64,000 bases of DNA from Micromonospora coriariae (GCF_900091455.1 NZ_LT607412.1:4154001-4218000), one strand, 5' to 3'. Numbered from the stretch's first letter, positions 31,538 through 40,280 are shown. Translations and numbers: made by a program. The notes: a model not told the origin generated them from the letters alone.

Positions 31538-32224
31538 ATGTCTCGACCAGTGATCTTCGACCTCTTCCATACCTTGATCCATGGGGCCGACGAGGAGCGT
31601 GACCGGGTAGTCGGCGAGATGGCGGTCATGGTCGGCGTAGTTCCGGCCGAGCTGGTCGCCGCGTACCACGCCACGTGGCGGGACCGGCTGGTCCGATGGG
31701 ATGTGGAGGAGACCATCCGCATCCTCGCCGGGCGGCTCGGCAGCACACCTACCAACGAACAGGTGACACGGGCCGGTGAGCATCGGCGAGCCCTCGGACG
31801 CCGAGTGCTGGACAGCGTCTCGACCGCCACCCTGGACGTGCTCGACGCGCTACGCGGCGAAGGACATCCCCTGGCCCTCATCAGCAACGCCTCCTCGGAC
31901 ACCGCCGAGCCATGGCCGCAGAGTCCGCTCGCCGGACGGTTCGATATCGCGATCTTCTCCTGCGATGTCGGGCTGGCCAAGCCCGACCCGGCGATCTATC
32001 ACCTTGCTGCCGAGCGCCTGGGCGTTCGGCCGGCAGAGTGCGTCTTTGTTGGCGACGGCGCAGACGGTGAGCTGGCCGGAGCGGCAGCGGTGGGTATGAC
32101 CGTCTTCCGGACCACGGAGCACAACGACACCGATCCGGGCTGGGGCGGGCCGGCTTTCGCTACCCTGGGCGACCTGCCCGCCATACTCCGAGAGCCGTCC
32201 AAGGTCATGGAGCCGGCCGAGTAG
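31538..32224 (+). CDS. HAD superfamily hydrolase
   Basis: A 228-residue HAD phosphatase-like protein. Motif I is FDLFHTLIHG; the second Asp of DxD is replaced by histidine in DLFHT, as in some dehalogenase-like and sugar phosphatase-like members. Motif II is LALISNAS, motif III lysine is in VGLAKPDPAIYH and motif IV is CVFVGDGADGELAGAAAVG. It has a helical cap of about 70 residues. It probably removes phosphate from, or dehalogenates, a small molecule. It lies alone inside the island. Confidence 0.87.
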   Translation: MSRPVIFDLFHTLIHGADEERDRVVGEMAVMVGVVPAELVAAYHATWRDRLVRWDVEETIRILAGRLGSTPTNEQVTRAGEHRRALGRRVLDSVSTATLDVLDALRGEGHPLALISNASSDTAEPWPQSPLAGRFDIAIFSCDVGLAKPDPAIYHLAAERLGVRPAECVFVGDGADGELAGAAAVGMTVFRTTEHNDTDPGWGGPAFATLGDLPAILREPSKVMEPAE

Positions 32225-32556
32225 AGCGGTCAGTACAGCCAGTCGTACAGCCAAGCCCACCGGCTGACGCCGGCGCTACCCGACACCGGCAGACGGGCTG
32301 ACCAGGGCAGCAGCGACCCGACCAGCCATCCGCGATCTTCTTCTAATCTGCAGGCCAGCATGGGCCATCCGTGGGCCAGCAACCCTGGGCGCGTAGCGGG
32401 CACGAGCGGGCACGAGGCGCAACCGGGCCGGCCGCCGCCGGCAGGCGTTTCGGGCATCACGACCGGTCGAGCGCGCTCTTCCAAACTGACGCTCCGCGCC
32501 CAACTCCGAGCAGTCCGCCCTTCGGACATCAAAGGTGGTTGATACACTCCGCGCCC
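32225..32556. other. Island spacer with short direct repeats, no gene supported
   Basis: It contains GCGGGCACGA in tandem (about 32396-32416) and a segment near 32256-32283 (CCCACCGGCTGACGCC) that recurs with changes near 32942-32968 (CCCATCGGCTGACGCC), flanking the lipoprotein gene. Minus-strand frames here are Arg/Gly-rich and unsupported. Confidence 0.5.
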
Positions 32557-32937
32557 ATGGAGAGGCGCTACGCAGCAGCCACCCTGTCCCTGTCCCTCGC
32601 GGCACTTCTCACCGCCTGCACCAGCAGTGCGTCGCGTGACGAGCAGATGGAGTACCTGCACAAGATGGCTCAGCGTGGAGCCGAAGCACATGCCGTGTAC
32701 AAGAGCCAGGGAGACGCCGGCGACCCGGATAAGTGTGAATCGGCCTACAGACTCTACAGTGGACCCCAAGGGAACGACGCGCCTGACGTCGGGAACTACG
32801 ACGAAAAAATCGCCTTCCTGAAAGAAGGCGAGAGGTTATTCATGGGCAGCTGCATGAGCGGCACGCCGTCGCCGGTCTCCGCGCGGAGTAAGCCCGCCAG
32901 CCCTTCCGCCCCACCGGCCTCCCGGGCGACTACGTAA
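32557..32937 (+). CDS. Small putative lipoprotein
   Basis: A 126-residue protein with a lipoprotein signal (basic MERRY, hydrophobic core, lipobox LTAC with Cys at residue 20). The mature part is hydrophilic, with a helical segment (EQMEYLHKMAQRGAEAHAVYK), two further cysteines (KCESAYR and GSCMSG) that could pair, and a Ser/Pro/Ala-rich tail. I recognise no family. It would sit on the outer face of the membrane. It is the last gene before the right attachment repeat and has a base composition less GC-rich than its chromosomal neighbours. Confidence 0.65.
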   Translation: MERRYAAATLSLSLAALLTACTSSASRDEQMEYLHKMAQRGAEAHAVYKSQGDAGDPDKCESAYRLYSGPQGNDAPDVGNYDEKIAFLKEGERLFMGSCMSGTPSPVSARSKPASPSAPPASRATT

Positions 32938-33010
32938 GCATCCCATCGGCTGACGCCAGCACCCCGACCGATTGGCGGTCCGCGTCTGGTCCGCAAGAGG
33001 CCCACGGATG

Positions 33011-33059
33011 GCAGGGGACATAATCCCTCGGTCGCGGGTTCGAGTCCCGCCCGCCCCAC
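33011..33059. repeat. Duplicate of the tRNA-Met 3' half (island attachment repeat)
   Basis: Bases 33020-33059 are identical to 28801-28840 (anticodon loop to acceptor end). The match continues leftward as GCAGGGGAC after a 2-base gap that removes TC of the anticodon loop. It lacks the 5' half of the tRNA and the CCA, so it is not a functional tRNA gene but the displaced attachment site. Confidence 0.9.
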
Positions 33060-33161
33060 TCCATGACGTGATCTCGCTTCTGACTTGCGCTTCTGCGGTT
33101 CGCGTGACCGGAGGGCGGCGTCCAGTAGGTGGCGGTGCGCGACGTGTTCGGGCGTGCCGGC

Positions 33162-34115
33162 TCAGGCTGATGGCGGTTCGGCGATGATGCGCGCGAGAGT
33201 GCGTCGGCCCATCCGACTCATCGTGGCGTTGGTCTGGTGGTAGTACCAGACCACCCCCATTGCCTGCTGGAAGGCCCACGCTTTGCCGCGCTCCCATTCG
33301 AGATCGTCGCAGCCGAGTTGCTGCCGAAATGCCTGACGTGGCTCGCGTTCCAGTAGGTGCCAGGCACTTACGAGGTCAAGGGCAGGGTCGGCAGGCCCCA
33401 GTCCGCCCACGTCGAGAACCCCGGCCAGCCGCCCGTCGGAGACGAGGACGTTTCCCGGAATGAGATCACCATGGTTCATCCTGTCCGGGGCCTCGCCCCG
33501 CGGCAGTTCCCTCATGACCTCCCAGATCCAGCGGAGCCGCGGGACGTCCAGCAGCGTCTCGCTGTGCCCGAAGCAGGTCTCCATCCAGCCGTCGTGCGCT
33601 GGTAGCTCGCCACCGCGACCCTGGCCTGTGAACGTGCGTCCCCGTGTGTCGATGGCTCGCACGCCACTGACGAATTCGGCCAGATCGTGCGCGAACGCGA
33701 ACGAGTCACGCGGGTCCTGGTCGGTGGCTACGACACCGGGTACCCACGTCTGTACCGACCACGGAAGCGGGTAGTCGATACCGGGTGCACCGATGGCGAC
33801 CGGCTCGGGGGTGGGAAACCGCGTCCGACCCATCAGTTCTCGGGCCGCTTCCGCTTCGCGTTCCAGCCAGCCCTGCGCCGCGTCGACCTCACGAGGCTGA
33901 AGGGGGAACCGGGCCGTGAATCGTTCCCCGATACGGAAGATGGCATTGACCGTTCCCTGCGAAGCGACGTGCCTGACAGGCAGGCTCCGCCACTCGGGGA
34001 ACTGCGCGTCCACCAACTCACGCACCACGTCGAGTGAGACTGTGAGCTGGCCATCGTGCATCGGCACATCCGGCGATAGGGGTGCGCGGTGGGTAGCGGC
34101 TGGCACGACAATCAT
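33162..34115 (-). CDS. Aminoglycoside phosphotransferase (APH) family kinase
   Basis: A protein of up to 317 residues with a kinase-like fold. Catalytic loop MNHGDLIPGNVLV (HGDxxxxN) and the metal-binding segment DVGGLGPADPALDL are clear; the N-lobe has GTVNAIFRIGERFTARFP. The family phosphorylates antibiotics or small metabolites; resistance cannot be asserted from sequence. ATG 34115 is two bases after the stop of the MFS gene (same strand, upstream), so coupling is likely; ATG 34061 is an alternative. It lies just outside the island and forms an operon with the MFS and SDR genes. Confidence 0.85.
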   Translation of the reverse strand: MIVVPAATHRAPLSPDVPMHDGQLTVSLDVVRELVDAQFPEWRSLPVRHVASQGTVNAIFRIGERFTARFPLQPREVDAAQGWLEREAEAARELMGRTRFPTPEPVAIGAPGIDYPLPWSVQTWVPGVVATDQDPRDSFAFAHDLAEFVSGVRAIDTRGRTFTGQGRGGELPAHDGWMETCFGHSETLLDVPRLRWIWEVMRELPRGEAPDRMNHGDLIPGNVLVSDGRLAGVLDVGGLGPADPALDLVSAWHLLEREPRQAFRQQLGCDDLEWERGKAWAFQQAMGVVWYYHQTNATMSRMGRRTLARIIAEPPSA

Positions 34116-34117
34116 CC

Positions 34118-35320
34118 TTAGTCAGGTGTTCTGGGCGGCGACTGTGGCTCGAGGGTGCCGGTGACAGGGCTTGATGCCAGGTGGCGGGCAAGAGCGATCG
34201 CGGCGAGGAGCGCCAGGACCGCGCATACGCCCAGCCACCCGAAGTGGGCGTAGGCGCGGGATCCGAGCCAGGAACCCACACTGCCCCCGAGGTAGGCGCA
34301 GGTCATGTAGGCGGTGTTGCGTCTGCTCCGGGCTTCGGGCCGTAGGGCGTAGATGCGCACCTGGTTGGCGACCATGCCGGACTGCATTCCGACGTCGAGC
34401 AGCAATGTGCCGAGCGCCAGTGCCGCGAGGCCCCCCGCCCCGCCGAGGCTGGCGAGCGCGAGGACGGCGGCCGAGGCGATGATCCCGAGCAGGCAGGCCA
34501 GGTTCATCGCGTCGCTGCCCCGACGGTCCACCAGCCGTCCGACGACCGGGGTGCACAGCATTGTCACCGCGTTGACCAGGGCGAGCGTTCCGACCGCCGG
34601 TGCGCCCAAGTCGTATGTGGGGCCGGTGAGCAGCAGCGCGACGGCGGTCCAGACCGCGGAGAAACCGGCGAATACCGTCGCCTGGTAGAAACAGGAGCGG
34701 CGCAGGTCGGCCTCGGTGCGTAGCAGGCGCAGCGACTCGGCCAGCAGCGCCGGGTACCGGTGCCCGGACGGCGGTCGTGTAGTCGGCAGTACGCGGGCCA
34801 TGACCACGGCGATGAACAGCACGGATGCCGCCGCTGCCAGGTAGGGGGCCCGCCATCCGAACCAGTCGCCGATGGTGCCCGCGACGGTGCGGGACAGCAA
34901 CATGCCACCGATCGAGCCACTCAGCAGGGTGCCGCTGACCACGCCAGACTGGTCGTCGGCAACGAGGCCGGCTGCCATCGGGCCGATGATCGGTGCGACC
35001 ACGGTCGTGACCCCGACGAGGGCGCTCGCGCCGACGAGCGGCGGCAGCGCGGGTGCGGCGCTCGCGGCGAGCAGCCCCAGCCCGGTGAGGCCGAGCAGGG
35101 TGACGATCAGCGGGCGGTGCGGGAACCGGTCGCCGAGCGGCACCAACAGGAAGATCCCGGCGGCATAGCCGAACTGCACCGCGGTCACCACCAGGGCGGC
35201 CGAGTCGGCGCTGACGTGCAGGCTGGCGGAGACCAGCGGGCTGATCGTCTGGGGGAAGTAGATGTTTCCGACGGCGACCCCGCAGGTGAGGGCGAGGAGC
35301 ACCAGCAGCCTGCGACTCAT
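34118..35320 (-). CDS. MFS transporter (drug/sugar efflux type)
   Basis: A 400-residue membrane protein with 12 predicted helices. It starts LVLLALTCGVAVGNIYFPQTISPLV and has the loop motif GDRFPHRPLIVTLLG (a DRxGRR-like motif A) after TM2, and a second half-repeat RLVDRRGSDAMN. The pattern matches the YgaY/YnfM-like efflux branch. It probably exports a small molecule by proton exchange. It is followed directly by the APH-like kinase gene and preceded (34 bases) by the SDR gene. Confidence 0.9.
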   Translation of the reverse strand: MSRRLLVLLALTCGVAVGNIYFPQTISPLVSASLHVSADSAALVVTAVQFGYAAGIFLLVPLGDRFPHRPLIVTLLGLTGLGLLAASAAPALPPLVGASALVGVTTVVAPIIGPMAAGLVADDQSGVVSGTLLSGSIGGMLLSRTVAGTIGDWFGWRAPYLAAAASVLFIAVVMARVLPTTRPPSGHRYPALLAESLRLLRTEADLRRSCFYQATVFAGFSAVWTAVALLLTGPTYDLGAPAVGTLALVNAVTMLCTPVVGRLVDRRGSDAMNLACLLGIIASAAVLALASLGGAGGLAALALGTLLLDVGMQSGMVANQVRIYALRPEARSRRNTAYMTCAYLGGSVGSWLGSRAYAHFGWLGVCAVLALLAAIALARHLASSPVTGTLEPQSPPRTPD

Positions 35321-35353
35321 TTGAGCACCGCCGGTTCGAAAGCGTCGATCACG

Positions 35354-36142
35354 TCAGTCCACCGGCCCGCCGGCGACGTAGATGACCTGGCCGGAGACGA
35401 ACCCGGCTTCGGGGCTGACAAGGTACGACGCGGTGTGCGCGATGTCCTCGGGCTGGCCGACCCGGCGCACCGGGATGGTCTGCGCCACGATCCGCTGGTG
35501 CTCCTCGAAGCTGCGGCCCCGCCGCTGGGCCCCGACTCTGGTCATGTCACTGACCACGAAGCCCGGCCCGATGGCGTTCGCCGTCACGCCGTGCTGCCCG
35601 AGCCGCAGCGCGAGCGACTTGGTGAAGCCGATCAGACCGGCCTTCGCGGCGGCGTAGTCAACGCGGCCGGAATCGCCGAGCGCGGAGATGCTCGACATGT
35701 TGACGATCCGTCCCCAGCCGGCCGCCATCATGTAGGGGGTCACGGCCCGGGTGAGGAAGAACGCCCCGCGCAGACTGACCCCGACGACCGCGTCCCACTG
35801 CTCGGTGCTGGTCTCCTCGACGCCGGCGTTGGGGCCGCCAATGCCGGCGTTGTTGATCAGCACCGTCGGTGGTCCCAACTCGGCGGCGATCCGAGCGACA
35901 GCGGCGGCCACGGCCGACTCGTCGTTGACGTCGGCGGCGAAGGCCGCCGCTGTTCCGCCGTCGCGGGTGATGGCATCCACGGTGCCGGCGCAGTCTTCCT
36001 CGGCCAGGTCGACCACGGCGACCGCGAGGCCATCGTGCGCCAGACGCCTGGCCACCCCGGCGCCGATGCCGCGTGCCGCGCCCGTGACGATCGCCGTGCG
36101 CTGCCGATTGGCCTGGTCTGTCATGTTGATCTGGTCTGTCAT
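35354..36142 (-). CDS. SDR family NAD(P)-dependent oxidoreductase (3-oxoacyl-ACP reductase-like)
   Basis: A classical short-chain dehydrogenase of about 262 residues: cofactor motif TGAARGIGAGVARRL, NNAGIGGPNAG, catalytic Ser in MSSISALGDSG, YAAAK active site, and closing VSGQVIYVAGGPVD. It reduces or oxidises a carbonyl/hydroxyl with NAD(P). Two in-frame ATG codons (36142 and 36124) open nearly identical short repeats MTDQ; I give the longer. It is the first gene of a three-gene operon, divergent from the regulator at 36199. Confidence 0.9.
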   Translation of the reverse strand: MTDQINMTDQANRQRTAIVTGAARGIGAGVARRLAHDGLAVAVVDLAEEDCAGTVDAITRDGGTAAAFAADVNDESAVAAAVARIAAELGPPTVLINNAGIGGPNAGVEETSTEQWDAVVGVSLRGAFFLTRAVTPYMMAAGWGRIVNMSSISALGDSGRVDYAAAKAGLIGFTKSLALRLGQHGVTANAIGPGFVVSDMTRVGAQRRGRSFEEHQRIVAQTIPVRRVGQPEDIAHTASYLVSPEAGFVSGQVIYVAGGPVD

Positions 36143-36198
36143 GCCTGGAAGTCCACGGCACGGGTCGGTGGTCACCAAACGATGTAGCATATGGCTTA

Positions 36199-37188
36199 AT
36201 GATCAGCTTCCTGCTCAGCGTCGAGGACCTCGCGGACACCCGCTTCGCGATCTCACCGATCTACCAGACCGTGCTCAGCCTGCGGGTATTGCGCGAGCCC
36301 GGCTTGTACGCGCTGCACCTGCCGTGGCGCAGGTCGGTTCTCGGCAGAATCGATGCGCCCGGTGCCGACCTGCTGATGTCCCTGGTCGGGCCAGACCGCG
36401 CCGTTGCGGATTTCCTGACGCCCCGGCCGACGGAGTTCGCCGTGACCTTCGAAGAAGAGTTGGCCGCAGTACGCCGGACGCCTCCGGATGTCGTTCGCCG
36501 CGACGTGTTGGCCGTGTACGGACGTGGCCGGCTTCCGGACATCTTGCAGGAGATCACCGCGGACGACGATGCTCCTGTCCTCGCACTCCGCGATGCCATC
36601 TGCGACCACCTGCAGCGTTACTGGGAGATCGCGATCAAGCCGACCTGGCCGCAGATGCGACTCGTCCTGGAAGCAGACATGACCTACCGCGCCCGACAAC
36701 TGGCCGTTGGAGGCGCGCGCCTGCTCTTCGCCGACATGCACCCGAATCTGCGCTGGCAGGACGGCGTCCTGCACATCGACAAGATGATCGGCAGGCACCA
36801 TGTCGCGGCAGCCGGCCGAGGACTTCTGCTGGTGCCGTCCGTGTTCTCCTACAAGCCCGCCCCGCCAGTCAGTCCGCAGGAACCGCCAGTGCTGGCATAC
36901 CCCTGCCGTGGAGTAGCAACGCTCTGGGCGCCGACACCGACCGCCGACGCGACCGCCGTCACATCGCTCCTCGGCGCGCCCAGAGCGCGACTGCTCCACC
37001 TCCTTGCCGAACCGCTACCGACCGTGGAGATCGCCCGCCGGCTCACAGTCACACCCAGTGCCGTGTCACAGCATCTACAGGTCCTCCACGCGACAGGCCT
37101 GATCACTCGCGCCCGCGACGGACGGCACGTGCTGTACCGGCGCAGCCCTCTTGGCGATCAGTTGGCCGGCCAGCCGGCGGAGCAGTGA
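36199..37188 (+). CDS. DUF5937 / ArsR-type winged-helix transcriptional regulator
   Basis: A 329-residue protein. The first ~250 residues match DUF5937-type regulator N-termini (FAISPIYQTVLSLRVLREPG, RLVLEADMTYRARQLAVGG, LRWQDGVLHID). Residues ~255-320 are an ArsR-like winged helix (LPTVEIARRLTVTPSAVSQH, LQVLHATGLITRARDGRHVLY). It is divergently transcribed from the SDR-MFS-APH operon with a 56-base AT-rich gap (ATGTAGCATATGGCTTA), so it probably regulates that operon and itself. The ligand is unknown. Confidence 0.82.
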   Translation: MISFLLSVEDLADTRFAISPIYQTVLSLRVLREPGLYALHLPWRRSVLGRIDAPGADLLMSLVGPDRAVADFLTPRPTEFAVTFEEELAAVRRTPPDVVRRDVLAVYGRGRLPDILQEITADDDAPVLALRDAICDHLQRYWEIAIKPTWPQMRLVLEADMTYRARQLAVGGARLLFADMHPNLRWQDGVLHIDKMIGRHHVAAAGRGLLLVPSVFSYKPAPPVSPQEPPVLAYPCRGVATLWAPTPTADATAVTSLLGAPRARLLHLLAEPLPTVEIARRLTVTPSAVSQHLQVLHATGLITRARDGRHVLYRRSPLGDQLAGQPAEQ

Positions 37189-37314
37189 TCCCAGTGGACC
37201 AAGGCGCTGCCCTTCGATGGGCGTTGCGCTGTTGCCGTGCGCGGATTTGATTGGCGCGCGCGTTAACCGCACCGTCCTCCCAGAGCGTTCATGGGGTGGG
37301 AGGTACACACGCAC

Positions 37315-37848
37315 ATGCAACGACCCCGGGAACTGAGGCCGCCGGAGGGCTTCGCCGAGTTCGTCGCGGCGCGCTCCGATGCGCTGCTGCGTTCGGCCTG
37401 GCTGCTCACCGGTGACGCCGGTCGGGCCGAGGACCTGTTACAGACGGTCCTGGCGGACGTCTGGCGGCGCTGGGCCACGATTATGGCTGTCGGGCATCCC
37501 GAGGCGTACCTGCGCAAGGCCTTGTTCACCACGTACGCGTCCTGGTGGCGGCGTCGCTGGCGCAATGAGATTCCAAGCCAGCCACCGGACAGGTCCGAAT
37601 ACGGCGACATCGCCGGGGAGTCCGCTGACCGGGACGCGGTACGCCGCGCCCTGGCCCGGCTCAGCCGACAGCAGCGGGCGGTCGTGGTGCTCCGCTACGT
37701 CGAGGACCTGACGGTCCAGCGGACAGCGGAAGTGCTCGGCTGCTCGCACAACACGGTCAAGGTGCAGGCCTTCCGTGCCCTACGGATTCTGCGTACCGAT
37801 CCGAACCTTGAGCTGTCCGCCACCCGGAGGTCACGACATGACGCATGA
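37315..37848 (+). CDS. SigE-family ECF RNA polymerase sigma factor
   Basis: A 177-residue sigma-70 factor of the actinobacterial SigE family. Region 2 begins FAEFVAARSDALLRSAWLLTG with AEDLLQTVLADVWRRW, and region 4 is LSRQQRAVVVLRYVEDLTVQ then AEVLGCSHNTVKVQAFRALR. ATG 37315 follows GGGAGG and matches the usual N-terminus; ATG 37291 would overlap the ribosome-binding site. The following gene overlaps its end by 11 bases and encodes a membrane protein that fits an anti-sigma partner. Confidence 0.9.
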   Translation: MQRPRELRPPEGFAEFVAARSDALLRSAWLLTGDAGRAEDLLQTVLADVWRRWATIMAVGHPEAYLRKALFTTYASWWRRRWRNEIPSQPPDRSEYGDIAGESADRDAVRRALARLSRQQRAVVVLRYVEDLTVQRTAEVLGCSHNTVKVQAFRALRILRTDPNLELSATRRSRHDA

Positions 37849-38938
37849 AGATGAGGACATCAAGCTCCTGTTGACCGAGGCTGTTCCCCCGCTGGCGTCG
37901 CCACCGGATCGGGTTGGCGCGGTGGCGAGGCGGGTCCGCCGGCACAGGCAGCGGCTGATCGGAACTAGCGCGCTCGCCATGGCGATGACGGTTGCGCTAG
38001 GTGTCGCAGGGGTGCAGATCCTCACCGGCGGCAACCACGCCCCTCCATCTCAGACGGCGGACGACTCGGGCGGGCAAGGGCGGTGGACCTCGTGTGCCGA
38101 CGCGGCACCGGAAATGGCCACTCCCGGCTTCCGGATCACGGCTGAAGACGTGGTCGTCCTGCCCCGCCTCGATGGTGACTTCACGCCGACAGCGGTCGTC
38201 ATCTGCGGACACGAGACGCAGCGACGCGCTGACGGAGGCGAGGACATCGTGGCGACGGAACGTCGTGCCGACGACGTCGCCGCCCTCGTCACCGCGCTCC
38301 GCCTGCCGGACGAGTCGAGCACAAACCGAGGGGGGTGCTTCATGATGTTGGCATTGGCGCCCTGGCTGGCGGTCGTCGACGCCGACGGCCGGTGGATGCG
38401 GCCCGGGATTCCCCTCGACTCGTGCCGGAAACCGCGGCCCGAGGTACGTGAAGCCCTCGACGCACTGCCGCTGACCACGGTGGCGACCCGCCCGATCGCC
38501 GAGGTCGAGTCGGCCGAGGCCGCCACTGCCGGTTGCAGCCAGCGTTGGAAGGACATGCTGTCGGTGGAGACGACGAGAAAGCCGGGCCCCCGCACCGGAG
38601 CCCTCCCCGAACTGTTCCCCGCCGCGCAGCAGATTCGCCTCTGCGTTTACCAGGTACCGAAGAGCGCGGAGGGGAGCGACGGCGAGTTCGCGCACGGGAC
38701 GGTGCTGCCGGCGGATCGCCGGGCGGCAATCGAGCACGCCCTCGATGCTGCCGGGCCGGCGGAGTCGTGCAACGGACACGCCAGCCGGTTCGCGCTGCTG
38801 TGGTCAGTGGCCGGCGGCGACCCGCAGACGTACGTCGAACTCGACGGTTGCCACCGGATCATGGTGGTCGCCGCTTCCGACGGCCCGGTGCTGGCGCAGG
38901 GCGACGCCGCACTGGCCGAGCTGATCGACAAGCCATGA
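37838..38938 (+). CDS. Membrane-anchored protein, probable anti-sigma partner
   Basis: A 366-residue protein. A cytoplasmic N-terminus (EDEDIKLLLTEAVPPLASPP, then an Arg-rich stretch) precedes one membrane helix (GTSALAMAMTVALGVAGVQIL, ~44-64) and a ~300-residue extracytoplasmic domain with several cysteines (SCADAA, ICGHET, GGCFMM, DSCRK) that may pair. The gene overlaps the sigma factor gene, the typical layout of SigE-family operons whose second protein is a membrane anchor thought to bind the sigma factor. No zinc anti-sigma (HxxxCxxC) motif is visible, so regulation would use another mechanism. Confidence 0.7.
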   Translation: MTHEDEDIKLLLTEAVPPLASPPDRVGAVARRVRRHRQRLIGTSALAMAMTVALGVAGVQILTGGNHAPPSQTADDSGGQGRWTSCADAAPEMATPGFRITAEDVVVLPRLDGDFTPTAVVICGHETQRRADGGEDIVATERRADDVAALVTALRLPDESSTNRGGCFMMLALAPWLAVVDADGRWMRPGIPLDSCRKPRPEVREALDALPLTTVATRPIAEVESAEAATAGCSQRWKDMLSVETTRKPGPRTGALPELFPAAQQIRLCVYQVPKSAEGSDGEFAHGTVLPADRRAAIEHALDAAGPAESCNGHASRFALLWSVAGGDPQTYVELDGCHRIMVVAASDGPVLAQGDAALAELIDKP

Positions 38939-39030
38939 CACCATCCGGCTTCCGTGACCGGCCGGAGGAGGCACCTTCAGCGACGCCAGAACTGAAAGCC
39001 GAGCGGGAAGTACCCGTCGGCGTCCGACCT

Positions 39031-39690
39031 TCACGCGGCCGGTCTGCGACGGAACTGCCGGCGGTACTCCGACGGTGTGACACCCGTGGTGGACACGAAC
39101 AGCGTGCGGAAGGTCGCGGCGTCGGCGTAGCCGACCTGGACGGTGATCTCGTGGATCCTGCGCTCCGACGTCTCCAGCAGCCGTTTCGCGGCGCTCACCC
39201 GGGCAGCCTGCAGGTAGGCCAGGGGCGAACTGCCGGTCGCGGACGCGAAGCGGCGCAGCAGCGTGCGAGTGCTCACGTGAAAGGTGGCCGCGAGCGCCGC
39301 GAGGTCGTACCGGTCGGCGAGATGCGCGCGTAACCACCGTTGCACCTCGTCGACGAACGTCGTCGCGGCGACGGGCCGCAAGGTGTCCTCGACGTACGGG
39401 GCTTGGCTGTGCCGAGTGTCGGGAACGAGCGTGACCTGCGACGTCGCCCGCGCGATGCGGTCACCGCCGTGCCGGCGGACGAGGTCGAGTGCGAGATCGT
39501 GCGCGGCGCTGAACGCACCCGTGGTGGCGAAGCGTCCGTCGCGCACGATCAGCGCCGTCGACTGCACGTCGATGAGCGGGTAGCGCCGTGCGAGTTCCGG
39601 CGTGAACAGCCACGACGTGGTCGCGGTGTGACCGTTGAGCAGGCCCGCCTCGGCGAGCAGGAACGTGCCACCGCACACAGCCGACAGTCA
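39031..39690 (-). pseudogene. GlxA-type AraC family regulator, 5'-truncated
   Basis: The minus-strand frame begins abruptly with SAVCGGTFLLAEAGLLNGHT, which in GlxA-type regulators lies about 100 residues into the DJ-1/PfpI-like domain, and continues intact through the C-terminal AraC double helix-turn-helix (LAALAATFHVSTRTLLRRF and IHEITVQVGYADAATFRTLF). A TGA stands in frame just upstream of this match, at about 39690. So the front third is missing and the apparent GTG start is accidental. The other side of the break is the HD-domain gene on the opposite strand. Confidence 0.75.
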
Positions 39691-39773
39691 CAGCGCTCTC
39701 CTCGCGCGTTCCCGACACGCGCCTCAGCGCCGCCGCCACCGACCTGCTCATCGCGTCATCGCCGGCCACGCTG

Positions 39774-40280
39774 GTGAACCACTGCCTGCGTACGTACCAC
39801 TTCGGGCTCGCGATGGCCGACCGCGACGGCCTCGACCCTGACCTCGAGTTGCTGTTCATCGGTGCCGCTCTGCACGACCTGGGGCTCACCGAACGCTATG
39901 ACGGGCCGGCGCCGTTCGAGGAGATCGGCGCGGACGCCGCCGCCGAATTCCTGCTGTCGCAGGGCGTCGACGCGACGCGTGCCGACCTGGTGGCCGAGGC
40001 GATCCGCCTGCATGTGCGCGCGCAGACCGCGACGGATCCGCGGCCCGAGGTCGCACTCCTGAGTATCGGCGCGGCGGTCGACGTGTTCGGACTTCGCCTG
40101 GACCTGATCCCCCCGGACATCACCCGGCGAATCATCGAGGAGCATCCACGGCTCGGCTTCACCGCCGCGATCACCAAGATCGTGGCCGACCAGTCGGCTC
40201 GCAAGCCCGACAGCGCACTGGCCCGACTCGACCGCGCGGGCGGCGCCCAACTGCTCGCGGCAACCCCGTTCTCCGACTGA
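39774..40280 (+). CDS. HD-domain phosphohydrolase-like protein, probably 5'-truncated
   Basis: A 168-residue frame from GTG 39774. It has the HD-domain features HCLRTYHFGLAMA, FIGAALHDLGLTERY (HD pair) and a later helix with AIRLHV, as in cyanamide-hydratase-like proteins. The matching frame runs upstream without a start (RLSAAATDLLIASSPATLVN, an expected N-terminal sequence for the family) until about 39700, where homology stops at the break shared with the AraC fragment. The residues needed for metal binding (H, HD, H) remain, but the natural start is gone. A metal-dependent hydrolase role is likely for the parent gene. Confidence 0.65.
   Translation: MNHCLRTYHFGLAMADRDGLDPDLELLFIGAALHDLGLTERYDGPAPFEEIGADAAAEFLLSQGVDATRADLVAEAIRLHVRAQTATDPRPEVALLSIGAAVDVFGLRLDLIPPDITRRIIEEHPRLGFTAAITKIVADQSARKPDSALARLDRAGGAQLLAATPFSD

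Larger units (their letters stand above)
28801..33059. mobile_element. Remnant genomic island integrated in tRNA-Met
   Basis: The interval is bounded by a 40-bp perfect direct repeat of the tRNA-Met 3' half. Between them, genes are short, on mixed strands, loosely packed and of unrelated function: deaminase fragment, DUF402 protein, broken IS110, acetyltransferase, HAD hydrolase and lipoprotein. Spacing and several broken genes contrast with the compact operons on both sides. No integrase or excisionase gene remains, so the element is probably no longer mobile by itself. Confidence 0.75.

Noticed and set aside
32230..32769. Minus-strand 179-codon frame across the island spacer and lipoprotein gene
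   Set aside because: Overlaps the lipoprotein gene with a good lipobox; the frame itself lacks any recognised motif.
33011..33059. Second tRNA gene
   Set aside because: Only the 3' half matches; acceptor 5' strand, D-arm and half of the anticodon loop are missing, so it is an attachment repeat.
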